Positions 46,797 through 55,365 of a DNA stretch of 64,000 nucleotides are shown here, in pieces; the stretch's first letter is position 1; each line of letters opens with the position of its first letter. The stretch is from Cupriavidus numazuensis (GTDB lineage: Bacteria > Pseudomonadota > Gammaproteobacteria > Burkholderiales > Burkholderiaceae). Where the stretch lies: the NCBI RefSeq assembly GCF_905397435.1, contig NZ_CAJPVI010000001.1, positions 1 through 64,000 on the forward strand, given 5' to 3'. Under the pieces are notes generated by a model. The model saw only the letters and a program-made list of their open reading frames with translations, was not told where the DNA came from and ran no database searches. The position numbers were made by a program, and so were the translations under genes.

Positions 46797-46919
46797 CCCT
46801 CTCCCGCTTGCGGGAGAGGGGTTGGGGGAGAGGGCCGGCGCTTGCAATTCCGACGGGGGTCACTTCGTCATAAATGCCTGCCCTCTCCCCCGCCCCTCTC
46901 CCATAAATGGGAGAGGGGA
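46797..46919. repeat. Paired inverted palindromic elements (REP/BIME-like)
   Basis: Two copies of a palindromic unit in inverted orientation. Left, 46797-46836: CCCCTCTCCC, 6-nt loop, GGGAGAGGGG, then TTG and GGGGAGAGGGC. Right, 46881-46919: the mirror, with loop ATAAAT. The two inner boxes (46826-46836 and 46881-46891) are complementary to each other. This is the organisation of bacterial interspersed mosaic elements, between a gene end and a convergent gene. No copies elsewhere in the window were noticed. Confidence 0.8.
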
Positions 46920-46940
46920 GAAAACCAGCGGTATCGGCGC

Positions 46941-47342
46941 TTACCCTTCGATGATCGCCCTGATCTCCGGCGGCACCGGCACCGACTTCTCGATCGAGTA
47001 ATCGCACCACACCACCTTCGCCCCGCCCTCGGCCCACACCACATCGGGCATATCCGCGCGCACGATCTCCATGCGCGTCTCGAAGCTCGTGCGGCCAAGC
47101 TGTCCGGCATAGAGCCGGCATTCGATCGTGCCCGGATAGCGCAACTGCTTCAGGAACGTCATATGGGCATTGATGATGACCGGCCCCTGCCCCTTCGGAT
47201 CCTTGCCACCGCGCCCGAGCGATGCAAACCATTCAATGCGCGCCTGCTCCAGGTACTGGAAATAGACGGTGTTGTTGACATGGCCCATCGCGTCCATGTC
47301 GCCCCAGCGAATCGGCAGGACCGCCGTGTAGACGTGCTTCAT
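46941..47342 (-). CDS. Acyl-CoA thioesterase, 4-hydroxybenzoyl-CoA thioesterase family
   Basis: A 133-residue hotdog-fold protein. The motif RWGDMDAMGHVNNTVYFQYLEQARIEWF carries the catalytic Asp region of the 4HBT/YbgC/FcbC family; related enzymes hydrolyse short- or medium-chain acyl-CoAs. The start at 47342 follows GGAG at 6 nt, better than an in-frame TTG at 47354. It lies 52 bp after the TRAP binding-protein gene on the same strand. Confidence 0.85.
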   Translation of the reverse strand: MKHVYTAVLPIRWGDMDAMGHVNNTVYFQYLEQARIEWFASLGRGGKDPKGQGPVIINAHMTFLKQLRYPGTIECRLYAGQLGRTSFETRMEIVRADMPDVVWAEGGAKVVWCDYSIEKSVPVPPEIRAIIEG

Positions 47343-47359
47343 CACGATCTCCAATGCAA

Positions 47360-47385
47360 CAGGCCCGCCGATACCGACGGGCCTG
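47360..47385 (-). other. Hairpin between dctP and the thioesterase gene
   Basis: CAGGCCCG and CGGGCCTG (8 bp) around a 10-nt loop, between two co-directional genes. No T-run; likely an intercistronic stabilising or partial termination element. Confidence 0.4.
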
Positions 47386-47394
47386 CCTGATGAT

Positions 47395-48423
47395 TTAGCG
47401 CTTGGCGATCGAGGCTTCCGCCTTGGTCACCAGGTCCGCGCCAATCTGCTTCTTCCACTTGTCGTAGACCTTGGCGGTCGCCTTGCGGAAGGCATCATGC
47501 TCGGCCGGCGTCAGGTGCGTGACCTTGACGCCGTGAGTCTCCATGTCCTTCCAGGCCGGCGCGCCCGGCTCGGCCAGGCCCTTGCGGGCCAGCGCGATTT
47601 CCTGCTTGCCGGCGTCGATGGCGGCCTGCTTGACGATCTCGCGGTCAGCCGGCGTCCAGCTTTCCCAGATCTGCTTGTTGACCACAAAGATCAGCGGATC
47701 AGCCACGTAGCCCCAGGTCGTCACGAACTTCTGGCCCACCGTGTACAGCTTGGCCGCAGCGAACACCGACTGCGGGTTCTCCTGACCATCCACGGCACCC
47801 GAGGCCATGGCCGGCTGCGCATCGGCCCAGCTCATCTGGGTCGGGTTGGCACCCAGCGCATTGAAGGTCTCGATGTACAGCGGCGAGCCCACCACGCGCA
47901 GCTTCATGCCTTTGAGATCTTCCGGCTTGTGGATTTCCCTCTTCGAGTTCGAGACTTCGCGGAAACCGTTTTCGCCCCATGCCAGCGGCACCACGCCGGC
48001 CTTTTCCAGCGTCGTGAAGATCTGCTTGCCGACTTCGCCCTGCGTCAGCGAATCCAGCGCCTTGTAGTCGGGCATCAGGAACGGCAGCGAGAACAGGTTC
48101 AGTTCCTTGACCTGCGGCGACCAGTTGATGGTCGAGCCCACGGCCATGTCGATCACGCCCTGGCGGATCGCCGAGAACTCGCGCGTCTGGTCGCCGGCCA
48201 CCAGCGAGGTGCCCGGGTACAGCTTGATGTTGATGCGGCCGTTGGTGCGCTGCTTGACCAGGTCGGCCCAGATCTCGCCGCCCTTGCCCCACGGGAAGGC
48301 CGGGCCGAGCACCAGCGACATCTTGTACTCGGGCTTGTAGGTCTGGGCCATGGTGGCGGCGGGCGCAAAGGCGGAAGCGGCGATCGTGGCAGCGATCGAC
48401 AGCATCAGGGCACGGCGTTTCAT
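47395..48423 (-). CDS. TRAP transporter periplasmic binding protein (DctP family)
   Basis: A 342-residue exported receptor with a signal peptide (residues 1 to about 26, AATMAQ) and the DctP fold: GGEIWADLVKQRTNGRINIKLYPGTSLVAGDQTREFSAIRQG near the start, GMKLRVVGSPLYIETFNALGANPTQMSWADAQPAM with the conserved Arg for carboxylate contact, and GYVADPLIFVVNKQ. It captures an organic acid for the two membrane subunits; the substrate cannot be deduced. Confidence 0.92.
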   Translation of the reverse strand: MKRRALMLSIAATIAASAFAPAATMAQTYKPEYKMSLVLGPAFPWGKGGEIWADLVKQRTNGRINIKLYPGTSLVAGDQTREFSAIRQGVIDMAVGSTINWSPQVKELNLFSLPFLMPDYKALDSLTQGEVGKQIFTTLEKAGVVPLAWGENGFREVSNSKREIHKPEDLKGMKLRVVGSPLYIETFNALGANPTQMSWADAQPAMASGAVDGQENPQSVFAAAKLYTVGQKFVTTWGYVADPLIFVVNKQIWESWTPADREIVKQAAIDAGKQEIALARKGLAEPGAPAWKDMETHGVKVTHLTPAEHDAFRKATAKVYDKWKKQIGADLVTKAEASIAKR

Positions 48424-48481
48424 CAGGTCTCTCCTCTTGGGAATCGTTGCTTGTAGCTTGTTGTTTGGTTTGTAGCGGGCA

Positions 48482-49786
48482 TCAATAGCCCAGATAGTCC
48501 GGCAACCACGTCGCCAGCGGCGGGTAGGCCAGCACCATCAGCATGGCGATGAACATCGCGAGCAGCATCCAGACCACCCAGGGCACCGTCTCTTCCATGC
48601 GCACGCGGGCAATCCGGCACGACACCATCAGGTTCACGGCGAGCGGCGGCGTGAACTGGCCCAGCGCCACCTTCAGTGTGAGCACCACGCCGAACCACAC
48701 CGGGTTCCAGTGGAATGCGTTGGCGATCGGCAGCAACAGCGGCACGAAGATCAGGAAAATCGAAATGCCGTCCAGGAACATGCCCACCGTCATCAGCAGC
48801 AGCACGATCAGCGCCAGCACACCGTATTCGCCGAGACCGGAATTGGCGATGGCATTCGCCAGCGGGTCGATCACGCCGAGCGTCGACAGCGCATACGCGA
48901 AGATGCCAGCCAGCGCGACCACCAGCAGGATCACGGCCGACGTCTCCGCCGCCTCCTGGAAGATCACGAACAGGTCCTTCATGCCGATGCTGCGGTAGAT
49001 CACCATGCCCACGAACAGGCCGTAGACCACCGCCACCACCGCGGCTTCGGTCGGCGTGAACCAGCCGGCACGCATGCCGCCCAGGATCAGGAACGGCGCC
49101 ACCAGACCCCACGCAGCCTCGCGCAGGCTCTTCCAGAACGGCGGGCGCGGCAGCGCGGCTTCGATGGCGCCCATGTTGTGCTTGCGGGCCAGCCATACCG
49201 CCGGCACGATCAGCGCGACGCCGGCCAGCACGCCCGGGATCATGCCGGCCGCGAACAGCGCCGGCACCGAAGCGCCCGGCACCAGCACGCTGTAGATGAT
49301 GAAGGCCACCGACGGCGGAATCAGGATGTCCGTCGCCGCAGCAGCGCCGACCACCGCCGCGCTGTACGAGCCCGGATAGCCGGCCCGCGACATCGCCGCG
49401 ATCATCACGCCGCCGACGGCCGCCGCGTTGGCGGGGCCGGAGCCCGAAATGCCGCCGAGGAACATGGCCACCAGGATGGCCACCAGCGGCAGCATGCCCG
49501 GGCCACGGCCGACGATGGCGATCGCGAACGTCACCAGCCGCTGCGCTACGCCAGAACGATCGAAGATCGAGCCGACCAGCACGAACATCGGAATGGCCAG
49601 CAGCGGATACTTGGCCAGGCCCGCGTAGAAGTTCTGCGGCACGGCCAGCAGGCCGAACATCTGGGTATCGAGGTTCGACAGCCCGATGGCGACCAGCCCC
49701 CCAAGACCCAGCGATACCCCGATGGGCACGCCCAGCAGCATCAGGCCGATAAAGACCACGAACAGGATGATGGCGACAAGTGTCAT
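48482..49786 (-). CDS. TRAP transporter large permease (DctM family)
   Basis: A 434-residue integral membrane protein with about twelve helices. DctM signatures: FVLVGSIFDRSGVAQRLV, GGISGSGPANAAAVGGVMIAAM and GMFLDGISIFLIFVPLLLP. The start at 49786 overlaps the DctQ stop codon by 4 bp, so the two are translationally coupled. It pairs with the small permease upstream and the receptor downstream (58-bp gap). Confidence 0.94.
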   Translation of the reverse strand: MTLVAIILFVVFIGLMLLGVPIGVSLGLGGLVAIGLSNLDTQMFGLLAVPQNFYAGLAKYPLLAIPMFVLVGSIFDRSGVAQRLVTFAIAIVGRGPGMLPLVAILVAMFLGGISGSGPANAAAVGGVMIAAMSRAGYPGSYSAAVVGAAAATDILIPPSVAFIIYSVLVPGASVPALFAAGMIPGVLAGVALIVPAVWLARKHNMGAIEAALPRPPFWKSLREAAWGLVAPFLILGGMRAGWFTPTEAAVVAVVYGLFVGMVIYRSIGMKDLFVIFQEAAETSAVILLVVALAGIFAYALSTLGVIDPLANAIANSGLGEYGVLALIVLLLMTVGMFLDGISIFLIFVPLLLPIANAFHWNPVWFGVVLTLKVALGQFTPPLAVNLMVSCRIARVRMEETVPWVVWMLLAMFIAMLMVLAYPPLATWLPDYLGY

Positions 49787-50385
49787 GGCTTGCGCCCCGC
49801 TTGTTCGTTGCGTGCGGCATGCAGCGCCTTGAGCGCGCGCACGTTGCGCGCCATCAGCCCGAACGCGCGCAGCGCGATGGAGGCCGACAATACGGGCAAC
49901 CAGATCGAGTACCACCAGCTCGGCACGCCGATACCTGGGGACGTTTCGCCAAAGGTGTATTCATCCCAGGTAATGCGGGCGCCCAATACCGCCAGCGCGA
50001 TAAACATCACCGCGACGGCCAGCGCCGACAGGATGGCCAGCCGTTTCTGACGCGCCTGGCTGCCACGCTCGAAGAAGAATTCGATGCGGATATTGCGGTC
50101 GCGCGCCACGGCCGCGCTGCCGGCGACGAGTGCGAGCACGATCATCAGGAACACCGAGAATTCCTCGGTCCAGGCGAATGACTCGTCGGTGAAGTAGCGG
50201 ACCACCACGTTGGCGAAGGTGATGCAGACCAGCAGCACCATCACGATCACGCCGATCCAGTCCTCGACGCGGGGTGAAACCCGGAAATCGGCGTCTTGCG
50301 CCTCGTCTGCCGCCTGCGGGATCACCGCGGAGTCGACGACGTGTTGCGGCACGGCGTCGCGCCGTGCCTGCTCTTGTTGCTCCAT
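49783..50385 (-). CDS. TRAP transporter small permease (DctQ family)
   Basis: A 200-residue protein with four hydrophobic helices (VIVMVLLVCITFANVVVRYF, EFSVFLMIVLALVAGSAAVA, ILSALAVAVMFIALAVLG and WLPVLSASIALRAFG). The start at 50385 (MEQQEQA) has GGAGG at 8-nt spacing; an in-frame GTG at 50436 lacks a site. First gene of the set, overlapping dctM by 4 bp. Confidence 0.88.
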   Translation of the reverse strand: MEQQEQARRDAVPQHVVDSAVIPQAADEAQDADFRVSPRVEDWIGVIVMVLLVCITFANVVVRYFTDESFAWTEEFSVFLMIVLALVAGSAAVARDRNIRIEFFFERGSQARQKRLAILSALAVAVMFIALAVLGARITWDEYTFGETSPGIGVPSWWYSIWLPVLSASIALRAFGLMARNVRALKALHAARNEQAGRKP

Positions 50386-50589
50386 CTCCCCGGCCTCCGG
50401 TCCGGGCTGCTCGGGCGGATCAGGCTGATCGACCACCGCAGCTTATTTTGTATGTAAAGACTTAATCAGAAAACATGGCGGATTATGCCAAGACTGGGCC
50501 GCCCTGTATCGGGTTTTATGATTACCTGAGTGGAAGCCGCGCTCGAATATCGCCCAAGGGGACCGGATAAAGCCCTGGAACGATCCATG

Positions 50590-50628
50590 AAAAAGCGCTG
50601 CCCACCGGCTTTTGGCCCTGGGCAGCGG
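50590..50628 (-). terminator. Terminator of the SDR gene
   Basis: CGCTGCCCA and TGGGCAGCG arms around a 14-nt loop, followed on the minus strand by CTTTTTC, 38 bp beyond the stop codon of the SDR gene. Confidence 0.8.
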
Positions 50629-50666
50629 TGTGGCGGCGCGGTGCGGTTACCTCCCTCTCAGGGAGA

Positions 50667-51452
50667 TCAGACCATGCCGTCGTCGGCGGTGATCACAGCA
50701 CCGTTGATGAATTGCGACTGGTCCGAAGACAGCAGAAGCATGAGGCCGTCCAGGTCTTCCGGCCTGCCCAGACGCTTGCGCGGCAGCATCTGGATCAGCT
50801 TCTGGCCGGCGTCGGTATCCCAGTGATGGTGGTTGATGTCGGTGTCGATATAGCCGGGGCAGATCGCATTGACGTTGATGCCGTGGCGCGCCCATTCGAG
50901 CGCCATAGCTTTGGTCATGTGAACCACCGCGGCCTTGCTCATGCAGTAGACGCCGATTTGCGACAGCACCTTCAGGCCCGCCACCGACGCGACATTGATG
51001 ATGCGCGCCTGCGGCAGCGGGTTGCCGTTCTTCTCGGCACCCTTCGCACGCGCGATCATGCGCTTGGCCACTTCCTGCGCGACGAAGAAGGCGCCGCGCG
51101 TATTGGTGTCGAAGACAAAATCGAAGTCTTCCGTGGTGACGTCGGTCAACCGTTGCGTCGTGGAGACGCCCGAATTATTGACGAGGATGTCGATGGAACC
51201 CGCCTCGGTTTCCGCGTGCGCGACGGCCGAGCGGATACTGGCCTGGTCGGTCACGTCGAGGCGCACCACATGGGCGCTGCCGCCATCGGCCTCGATCGAC
51301 GCGCGCAAGTCCTTGAGACGCTCGGTGCGGCGCGAGGCCAGTACCACCTTGGCGCCGGCGGCGGCGAGAACGGTTGCAAAACGCGAGCCCAGCCCGCTCG
51401 AGGCACCGGTCACCAGCGCGACCTTGCCCTCCAGATTGATCGACAAACCCAT
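50667..51452 (-). CDS. Short-chain dehydrogenase/reductase
   Basis: A 261-residue SDR. The cofactor motif GASSGLGSR, NNSGVS, and a catalytic Ser-Tyr-Lys set in NVASVAGLKVLSQIGVYCMSKAAVVH are present, with ICPGYIDTDINHHHWDTD downstream. The start at 51452 (MGLSINLEG) follows GAGGC; a longer frame to 51641 runs into the regulatory region. It diverges from ETF-ubiquinone oxidoreductase across a palindrome-bearing gap, suggesting lipid or acyl-CoA metabolism, but the substrate is unknown. Confidence 0.86.
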   Translation of the reverse strand: MGLSINLEGKVALVTGASSGLGSRFATVLAAAGAKVVLASRRTERLKDLRASIEADGGSAHVVRLDVTDQASIRSAVAHAETEAGSIDILVNNSGVSTTQRLTDVTTEDFDFVFDTNTRGAFFVAQEVAKRMIARAKGAEKNGNPLPQARIINVASVAGLKVLSQIGVYCMSKAAVVHMTKAMALEWARHGINVNAICPGYIDTDINHHHWDTDAGQKLIQMLPRKRLGRPEDLDGLMLLLSSDQSQFINGAVITADDGMV

Positions 51453-51527
51453 ATTTGCCTCTGTGTGCCCGCTGACCATGTGGCGTACCCTGCCCAACGT
51501 GATTCGAAAGGCAGGATACCAAAAAAA

Positions 51528-51539
51528 GAACGACCGTTC
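51528..51539. promoter_or_regulatory. Palindrome GAACG-AC-CGTTC between SDR and ETF-QO genes
   Basis: A perfect 12-bp inverted repeat (5-bp arms, 2-bp centre) flanked by A-runs on both sides lies 76 bp upstream of the SDR start and 198 bp upstream of the ETF-QO start. The form fits a TetR-type operator, as found for fatty-acid-degradation regulators in betaproteobacteria; that assignment is inference. Confidence 0.45.
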
Positions 51540-51736
51540 CAAAAAAAATCTTGCCTGAGGGTGACGAGTCCCGGACAATGCCGGAGATTCTAAGAACTTG
51601 GCTAGTAAAGGGAAAGAGGGAAAACGCGCGGAACGGCGCATCCTGGCGCCCTTTGCGCGCAGGCCGGTTCGCTACGAACAAACAAGCATTTCCCACAATT
51701 GCAGGCAAGGCGCCAAGAAACAGAGGGTTAGAGACA

Positions 51737-53425
51737 ATGGATCAGCAGCAGCTCCTGGAGCAGTTCGGGCCACGTGAGGCCATGGAATACGATGTGGTCA
51801 TCGTCGGCGGCGGTCCTGCCGGCCTGGCCACGGCCATCCGCCTCAAGCAACTGGCACAGGAGAAGGGCAACGACGTCAACGTCTGCGTGCTCGAAAAGGG
51901 CTCGGAGCCCGGCGCGCACATCCTGTCTGGCGCCATCATGGACCCCCGCGCACTCAATGAACTGTTCCCGAACTGGAAGGAACTGGGCGCGCCGCTGAAC
52001 CAGCCCGTCACCGAGGACCGCTTCCTGTTCCTCAACGAGTCCGGCTCCAAGGGCACCCCGAACGCGCTGCTGCCGGAATGCTTCCACAACCACGGCAACT
52101 ACATCGTCAGCCTGTCCAACGTCACGCGCTGGCTGGGCCAGCAGGCCGAAGCGCTGGGCGTGGAAATCTTCCCCGGCTTCCCCGCCGCTGAAGTGCTCTA
52201 CAACGAAGACGGCTCGGTCAAGGGCGTGGCCACCGGCAACATGGGCATCGGCAAGGAAGGCGAGCCCACCGACAACTTCCAGCTCGGCATGGAACTGCAT
52301 GCCAAGTACACGATCTTCGCCGAAGGCGCGCGCGGCCACCTGGGCAAGCAGCTGATCGCGAAGTTCAAGCTCGACGCCGGCAAGGACCCGCAGAGCTACG
52401 GTATCGGCATCAAGGAACTGTGGGAAATCGACCCAGCCAAGCACAAGCCCGGCCTGGTCGTTCACACGGCCGGCTGGCCGCTGGATCCGGCTACCTACGG
52501 CGGCTCGTTCCTGTACCACATGGAAGACAACAAGGTCGCGGTAGGCTTTGTCGTCGGCCTGGACTACACCAACCCGTGGCTCTCGCCGTTCGAGGAATTC
52601 CAGCGCTTCAAGACCCATCCGGAGATCCGTACGTTCTTCGAAGGCGGCAAGCGCCTGTCCTACGGCGCGCGCGCGATTACCGCAGGCGGCCTGCTGTCGC
52701 TGCCCAAGACCGTATTCCCGGGCGGCGCGCTGGTCGGCTGCGACGCTGGCTACCTGAACGCCTCGCGCATCAAGGGCAGCCACGCCGCAATCAAGACTGG
52801 CATGATGGCTGCTGAAGCCGCCTATGACGCGCTGCAAGCCGGCCGTCAGGGCGACGAACTGACCGCCTACCCGGCTGCCTTCGAGCAGAGCTGGCTGCAC
52901 AAGGAACTGCTGCAGGCCAAGAACTTCAAGCAGTGGTTCAAGAAGGGCCGCACCACGGCCACGCTGATGACCGGCATCGAGCAATGGCTGCTGCCGAAGC
53001 TCGGCATCCGCAACCCGCCCTGGACCATCCACCGCACCAAGCCGGACCACGTCTACCTGAAGCCGGCAGCCGAGTGCGAGAAGATCGTCTACCCGAAGCC
53101 GGACGGCAAGCTGACCTTCGACCGCCTGAGCTCGGTGTTTATCAGCAACACGAACCACGAAGAGAACCAGCCGGCTCACCTGACGCTCAAGGACGCCAGC
53201 GTGCCGGTCAACGTCAACTGGGAAAAGTTTGCTGGCCCCGAAAGCCGCTACTGCCCGGCCGGCGTGTACGAGTTCGTGCAGGACGAAACCTCCGGCAAGG
53301 AGCGTCTGCAGATCAATGCGCAGAACTGCGTGCACTGCAAGACCTGCGACATCAAGGACCCGACGCAGAACATCGTGTGGGTCACGCCGGAAGGCGGTGG
53401 TGGTCCGAACTACGTGAACATGTAA
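51737..53425 (+). CDS. Electron transfer flavoprotein-ubiquinone oxidoreductase
   Basis: A 562-residue membrane-associated flavoprotein that passes electrons from acyl-CoA dehydrogenases, via ETF, to ubiquinone. The FAD motif VVIVGGGPAGLATAIRL starts at about residue 20. The C-terminal 4Fe-4S cluster is held by C506, C531, C534 and C537 (CPAGVYEF and NCVHCKTCDIKDPT). The length fits the family (about 550). The start at 51737 is preferred; MEYDVVIVG (51782) is an alternative. A bidirectional terminator follows. Confidence 0.96.
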   Translation: MDQQQLLEQFGPREAMEYDVVIVGGGPAGLATAIRLKQLAQEKGNDVNVCVLEKGSEPGAHILSGAIMDPRALNELFPNWKELGAPLNQPVTEDRFLFLNESGSKGTPNALLPECFHNHGNYIVSLSNVTRWLGQQAEALGVEIFPGFPAAEVLYNEDGSVKGVATGNMGIGKEGEPTDNFQLGMELHAKYTIFAEGARGHLGKQLIAKFKLDAGKDPQSYGIGIKELWEIDPAKHKPGLVVHTAGWPLDPATYGGSFLYHMEDNKVAVGFVVGLDYTNPWLSPFEEFQRFKTHPEIRTFFEGGKRLSYGARAITAGGLLSLPKTVFPGGALVGCDAGYLNASRIKGSHAAIKTGMMAAEAAYDALQAGRQGDELTAYPAAFEQSWLHKELLQAKNFKQWFKKGRTTATLMTGIEQWLLPKLGIRNPPWTIHRTKPDHVYLKPAAECEKIVYPKPDGKLTFDRLSSVFISNTNHEENQPAHLTLKDASVPVNVNWEKFAGPESRYCPAGVYEFVQDETSGKERLQINAQNCVHCKTCDIKDPTQNIVWVTPEGGGGPNYVNM

Positions 53426-53455
53426 GGGCTGTGCCCGGCCATTGGCCGGGCCTCC

Positions 53456-53493
53456 AAACGAAAAGAGGCACCTTCAGGTGCCTCTTTTCGTTT
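53456..53493. terminator. Perfect bidirectional terminator
   Basis: A 17-bp perfect stem with loop TTCA and A- and T-runs at the ends lies between the ETF-QO gene and the convergent PilZ-like gene. Confidence 0.93.
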
Positions 53494-53504
53494 GATGCGG
53501 TGTG

Positions 53505-54401
53505 TCAGCGGTGGACGCCCAGACCGCTGCTGGTCAGCAACTGCTCGTAGATGAAGCACTGAAGCAAGGTCATCTCGCGTTCACCCAGTACGTCGAACGA
53601 AATGCCGAACGACGGAAACTCGGCGTCGGCATTGTCGCTGGTAACGGCGCGGACCCAGGCATCGGCCACGATCTCGCTGTCGAGCGATGCGGTACGCAGG
53701 CGGAAACGCAACTGTACGCGACTGCCCGTGACCGGCGCCGGTCCGGCGGCATGCACCTGCGCCCCGCCAGTACTGAGATCCGAGACCATCACCAGGCGCG
53801 CAGCACCATTGGCCATCTCGGCGGAAAACGCGTCGTGACCCGCGTCCTGAAAACCTTCCTGCGACTGCGTCATGTAGGCCGCCAGCCGGGTCGGCACGCG
53901 CGCCGCCTTGCGCACCGGCATCTGGTCAAGCTGCGACGGCGCCGAGAGCACCAGATAGCGGAACGGGCTGCGGCAGACCGCGGTGATCGTCGAGGTAAAG
54001 CTGTGGATGACGCGGCCCGAGAAGCCGCGCAGCAGCAGCGTATCGCCGGCCTGCACCGGCAGGTCGCGCCCACCCAGTTGGGGCCAGGTCATGAACAGGC
54101 CCTGCTCGACGAAGCCGATCAGGCGGCTGGCTGCGGCGCGGCTGTTGTCGCCGGGCTGCTTGACGTGCAAGAGTGTCCCGACCTGCAGCCCCAGCGGGCC
54201 CGGCGGAAGCGGATCGTCCTGGGGATCCTCGCCCGAATCCGCCTCCAGGCGGCACAGATCGCCATGGCGGAACACCAGCGCCACATCGCGCGTATCGGGA
54301 ATGACGTTGCCGCTGCCCAGCACCAGATTGCCATCGCCGTCCAGCAGCGACCAGGGCAAGGGCGCCCCTACGGGAAGATCGTTGGGCGAGAGATGGATCA
54401 T
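53505..54401 (-). CDS. YcgR-like PilZ-domain protein
   Basis: A 298-residue protein with an N-terminal YcgR-type domain (about residues 1-150) and a C-terminal PilZ domain with the c-di-GMP motifs RKAARVPTR (about 160) and DLSTGGAQV (about 206). The arrangement resembles the flagellar brake YcgR. It stands alone, away from flagellar genes. The start at 54401 (MIHLSPND) follows GGAG. It probably senses c-di-GMP; the output is unknown. Confidence 0.85.
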   Translation of the reverse strand: MIHLSPNDLPVGAPLPWSLLDGDGNLVLGSGNVIPDTRDVALVFRHGDLCRLEADSGEDPQDDPLPPGPLGLQVGTLLHVKQPGDNSRAAASRLIGFVEQGLFMTWPQLGGRDLPVQAGDTLLLRGFSGRVIHSFTSTITAVCRSPFRYLVLSAPSQLDQMPVRKAARVPTRLAAYMTQSQEGFQDAGHDAFSAEMANGAARLVMVSDLSTGGAQVHAAGPAPVTGSRVQLRFRLRTASLDSEIVADAWVRAVTSDNADAEFPSFGISFDVLGEREMTLLQCFIYEQLLTSSGLGVHR

Positions 54402-54577
54402 GATTACTCCGGCATGCGATGCGGCCCAAGGCCTGAGAGATTGCGTGACGACCGCCAACTGAGCAGTATGCGCCACCCGTTTCATATCGACGGATATCCG
54501 GAAACATTAAGCGACTTTTTGAGCCCATCCGAGGCCTCTTGACGATGAACGCTCCGACCGGCAGAATTCGCTAAATC

Positions 54578-54586
54578 TGTCTGACA
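54578..54586. promoter_or_regulatory. GntR-type operator candidate upstream of the FadR-family gene
   Basis: The palindrome TGTC-T-GACA (with CTGTCTGACAA flanks and a second TGACA at 54590-54594) ends 16 bp before the start codon. Short odd-spaced palindromes of this form are typical for FadR-subfamily regulators, so autoregulation is likely but unproven. Confidence 0.45.
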
Positions 54587-54602
54587 ACCTGACATCTACA
54601 AT

Positions 54603-55316
54603 ATGATCGTGGATATCCTGCCGCGCCCGGCCTCGCTGGCCAACCGCATTGCCCAGTCGCTGCGCGAAGACATTGCCGCGGGCCGGTTCGCCACCGGCGC
54701 GCGCCTGCCCGCCGAGTCAGCGCTGGCCGGAACGTTCGGCGTGAGCCGCCCGATCGTGCGCGAGGCCATTGCACTGCTGAAGGCAGACGGCATTCTGGTA
54801 ACGCGCAAGGGCGCCGGCGCCTATGTCTCCGATACGCCGGGCGGACAAGCGTGGCGTGTCGCCAGCGCGCCGGATGGCGGTCCGACGCTGGCTCAGTTGT
54901 TCGAACTGCGCATGGTCGTGGAAACCGCGTGCGCCGAAATGGCGGCGGCGCGCAGGACTGAGGCGGATCTCCTGCAGATTCGCGAGGCACTGACCAACAT
55001 GCGCGATCAGGCCGGCGATTTCGCGGCCGCGGCCGCTGCCGATATCGCGTTTCACCACGCCATCGCCCAGGCCGCGCACAACCCCTGCTTCACCGGGCTG
55101 ACCGATTTCGTCAGCCAGCAGATGCTGGCCGCGCGCCAGCGCGCCTGGGAAAACACGGCCCGCCTGCAGGCTCGGGACGGCGCCGCGCGCGCCGCGGATA
55201 CGGAACACGCGGCGCTGGTAGACGCCATTGCCAGCGGCAACCCGGCCACTGCGCGGCAGGCGGCACTCGACCACCTGAACGCCGCCGCCGGACGGCTGGG
55301 CCTTCGCCTGGCCTGA
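54603..55316 (+). CDS. FadR-subfamily GntR transcriptional regulator
   Basis: A 237-residue regulator: an N-terminal GntR winged helix ([37 protein letters not shown]) and an all-helical FCD ligand domain with metal-site residues ([23 protein letters not shown], and a late His in [11 protein letters not shown]). It lies 49 bp upstream of an LhgO-type oxidase on the same strand; the two likely form an operon, with the regulator sensing a hydroxy acid. A palindrome precedes the start. Confidence 0.9.
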   Translation: MIVDILPRPASLANRIAQSLREDIAAGRFATGARLPAESALAGTFGVSRPIVREAIALLKADGILVTRKGAGAYVSDTPGGQAWRVASAPDGGPTLAQLFELRMVVETACAEMAAARRTEADLLQIREALTNMRDQAGDFAAAAAADIAFHHAIAQAAHNPCFTGLTDFVSQQMLAARQRAWENTARLQARDGAARAADTEHAALVDAIASGNPATARQAALDHLNAAAGRLGLRLA

Positions 55317-55365
55317 GGATCAGTCGCAGATCGGAAACAGCATCAACCAGAACAAGGAAAAGACC

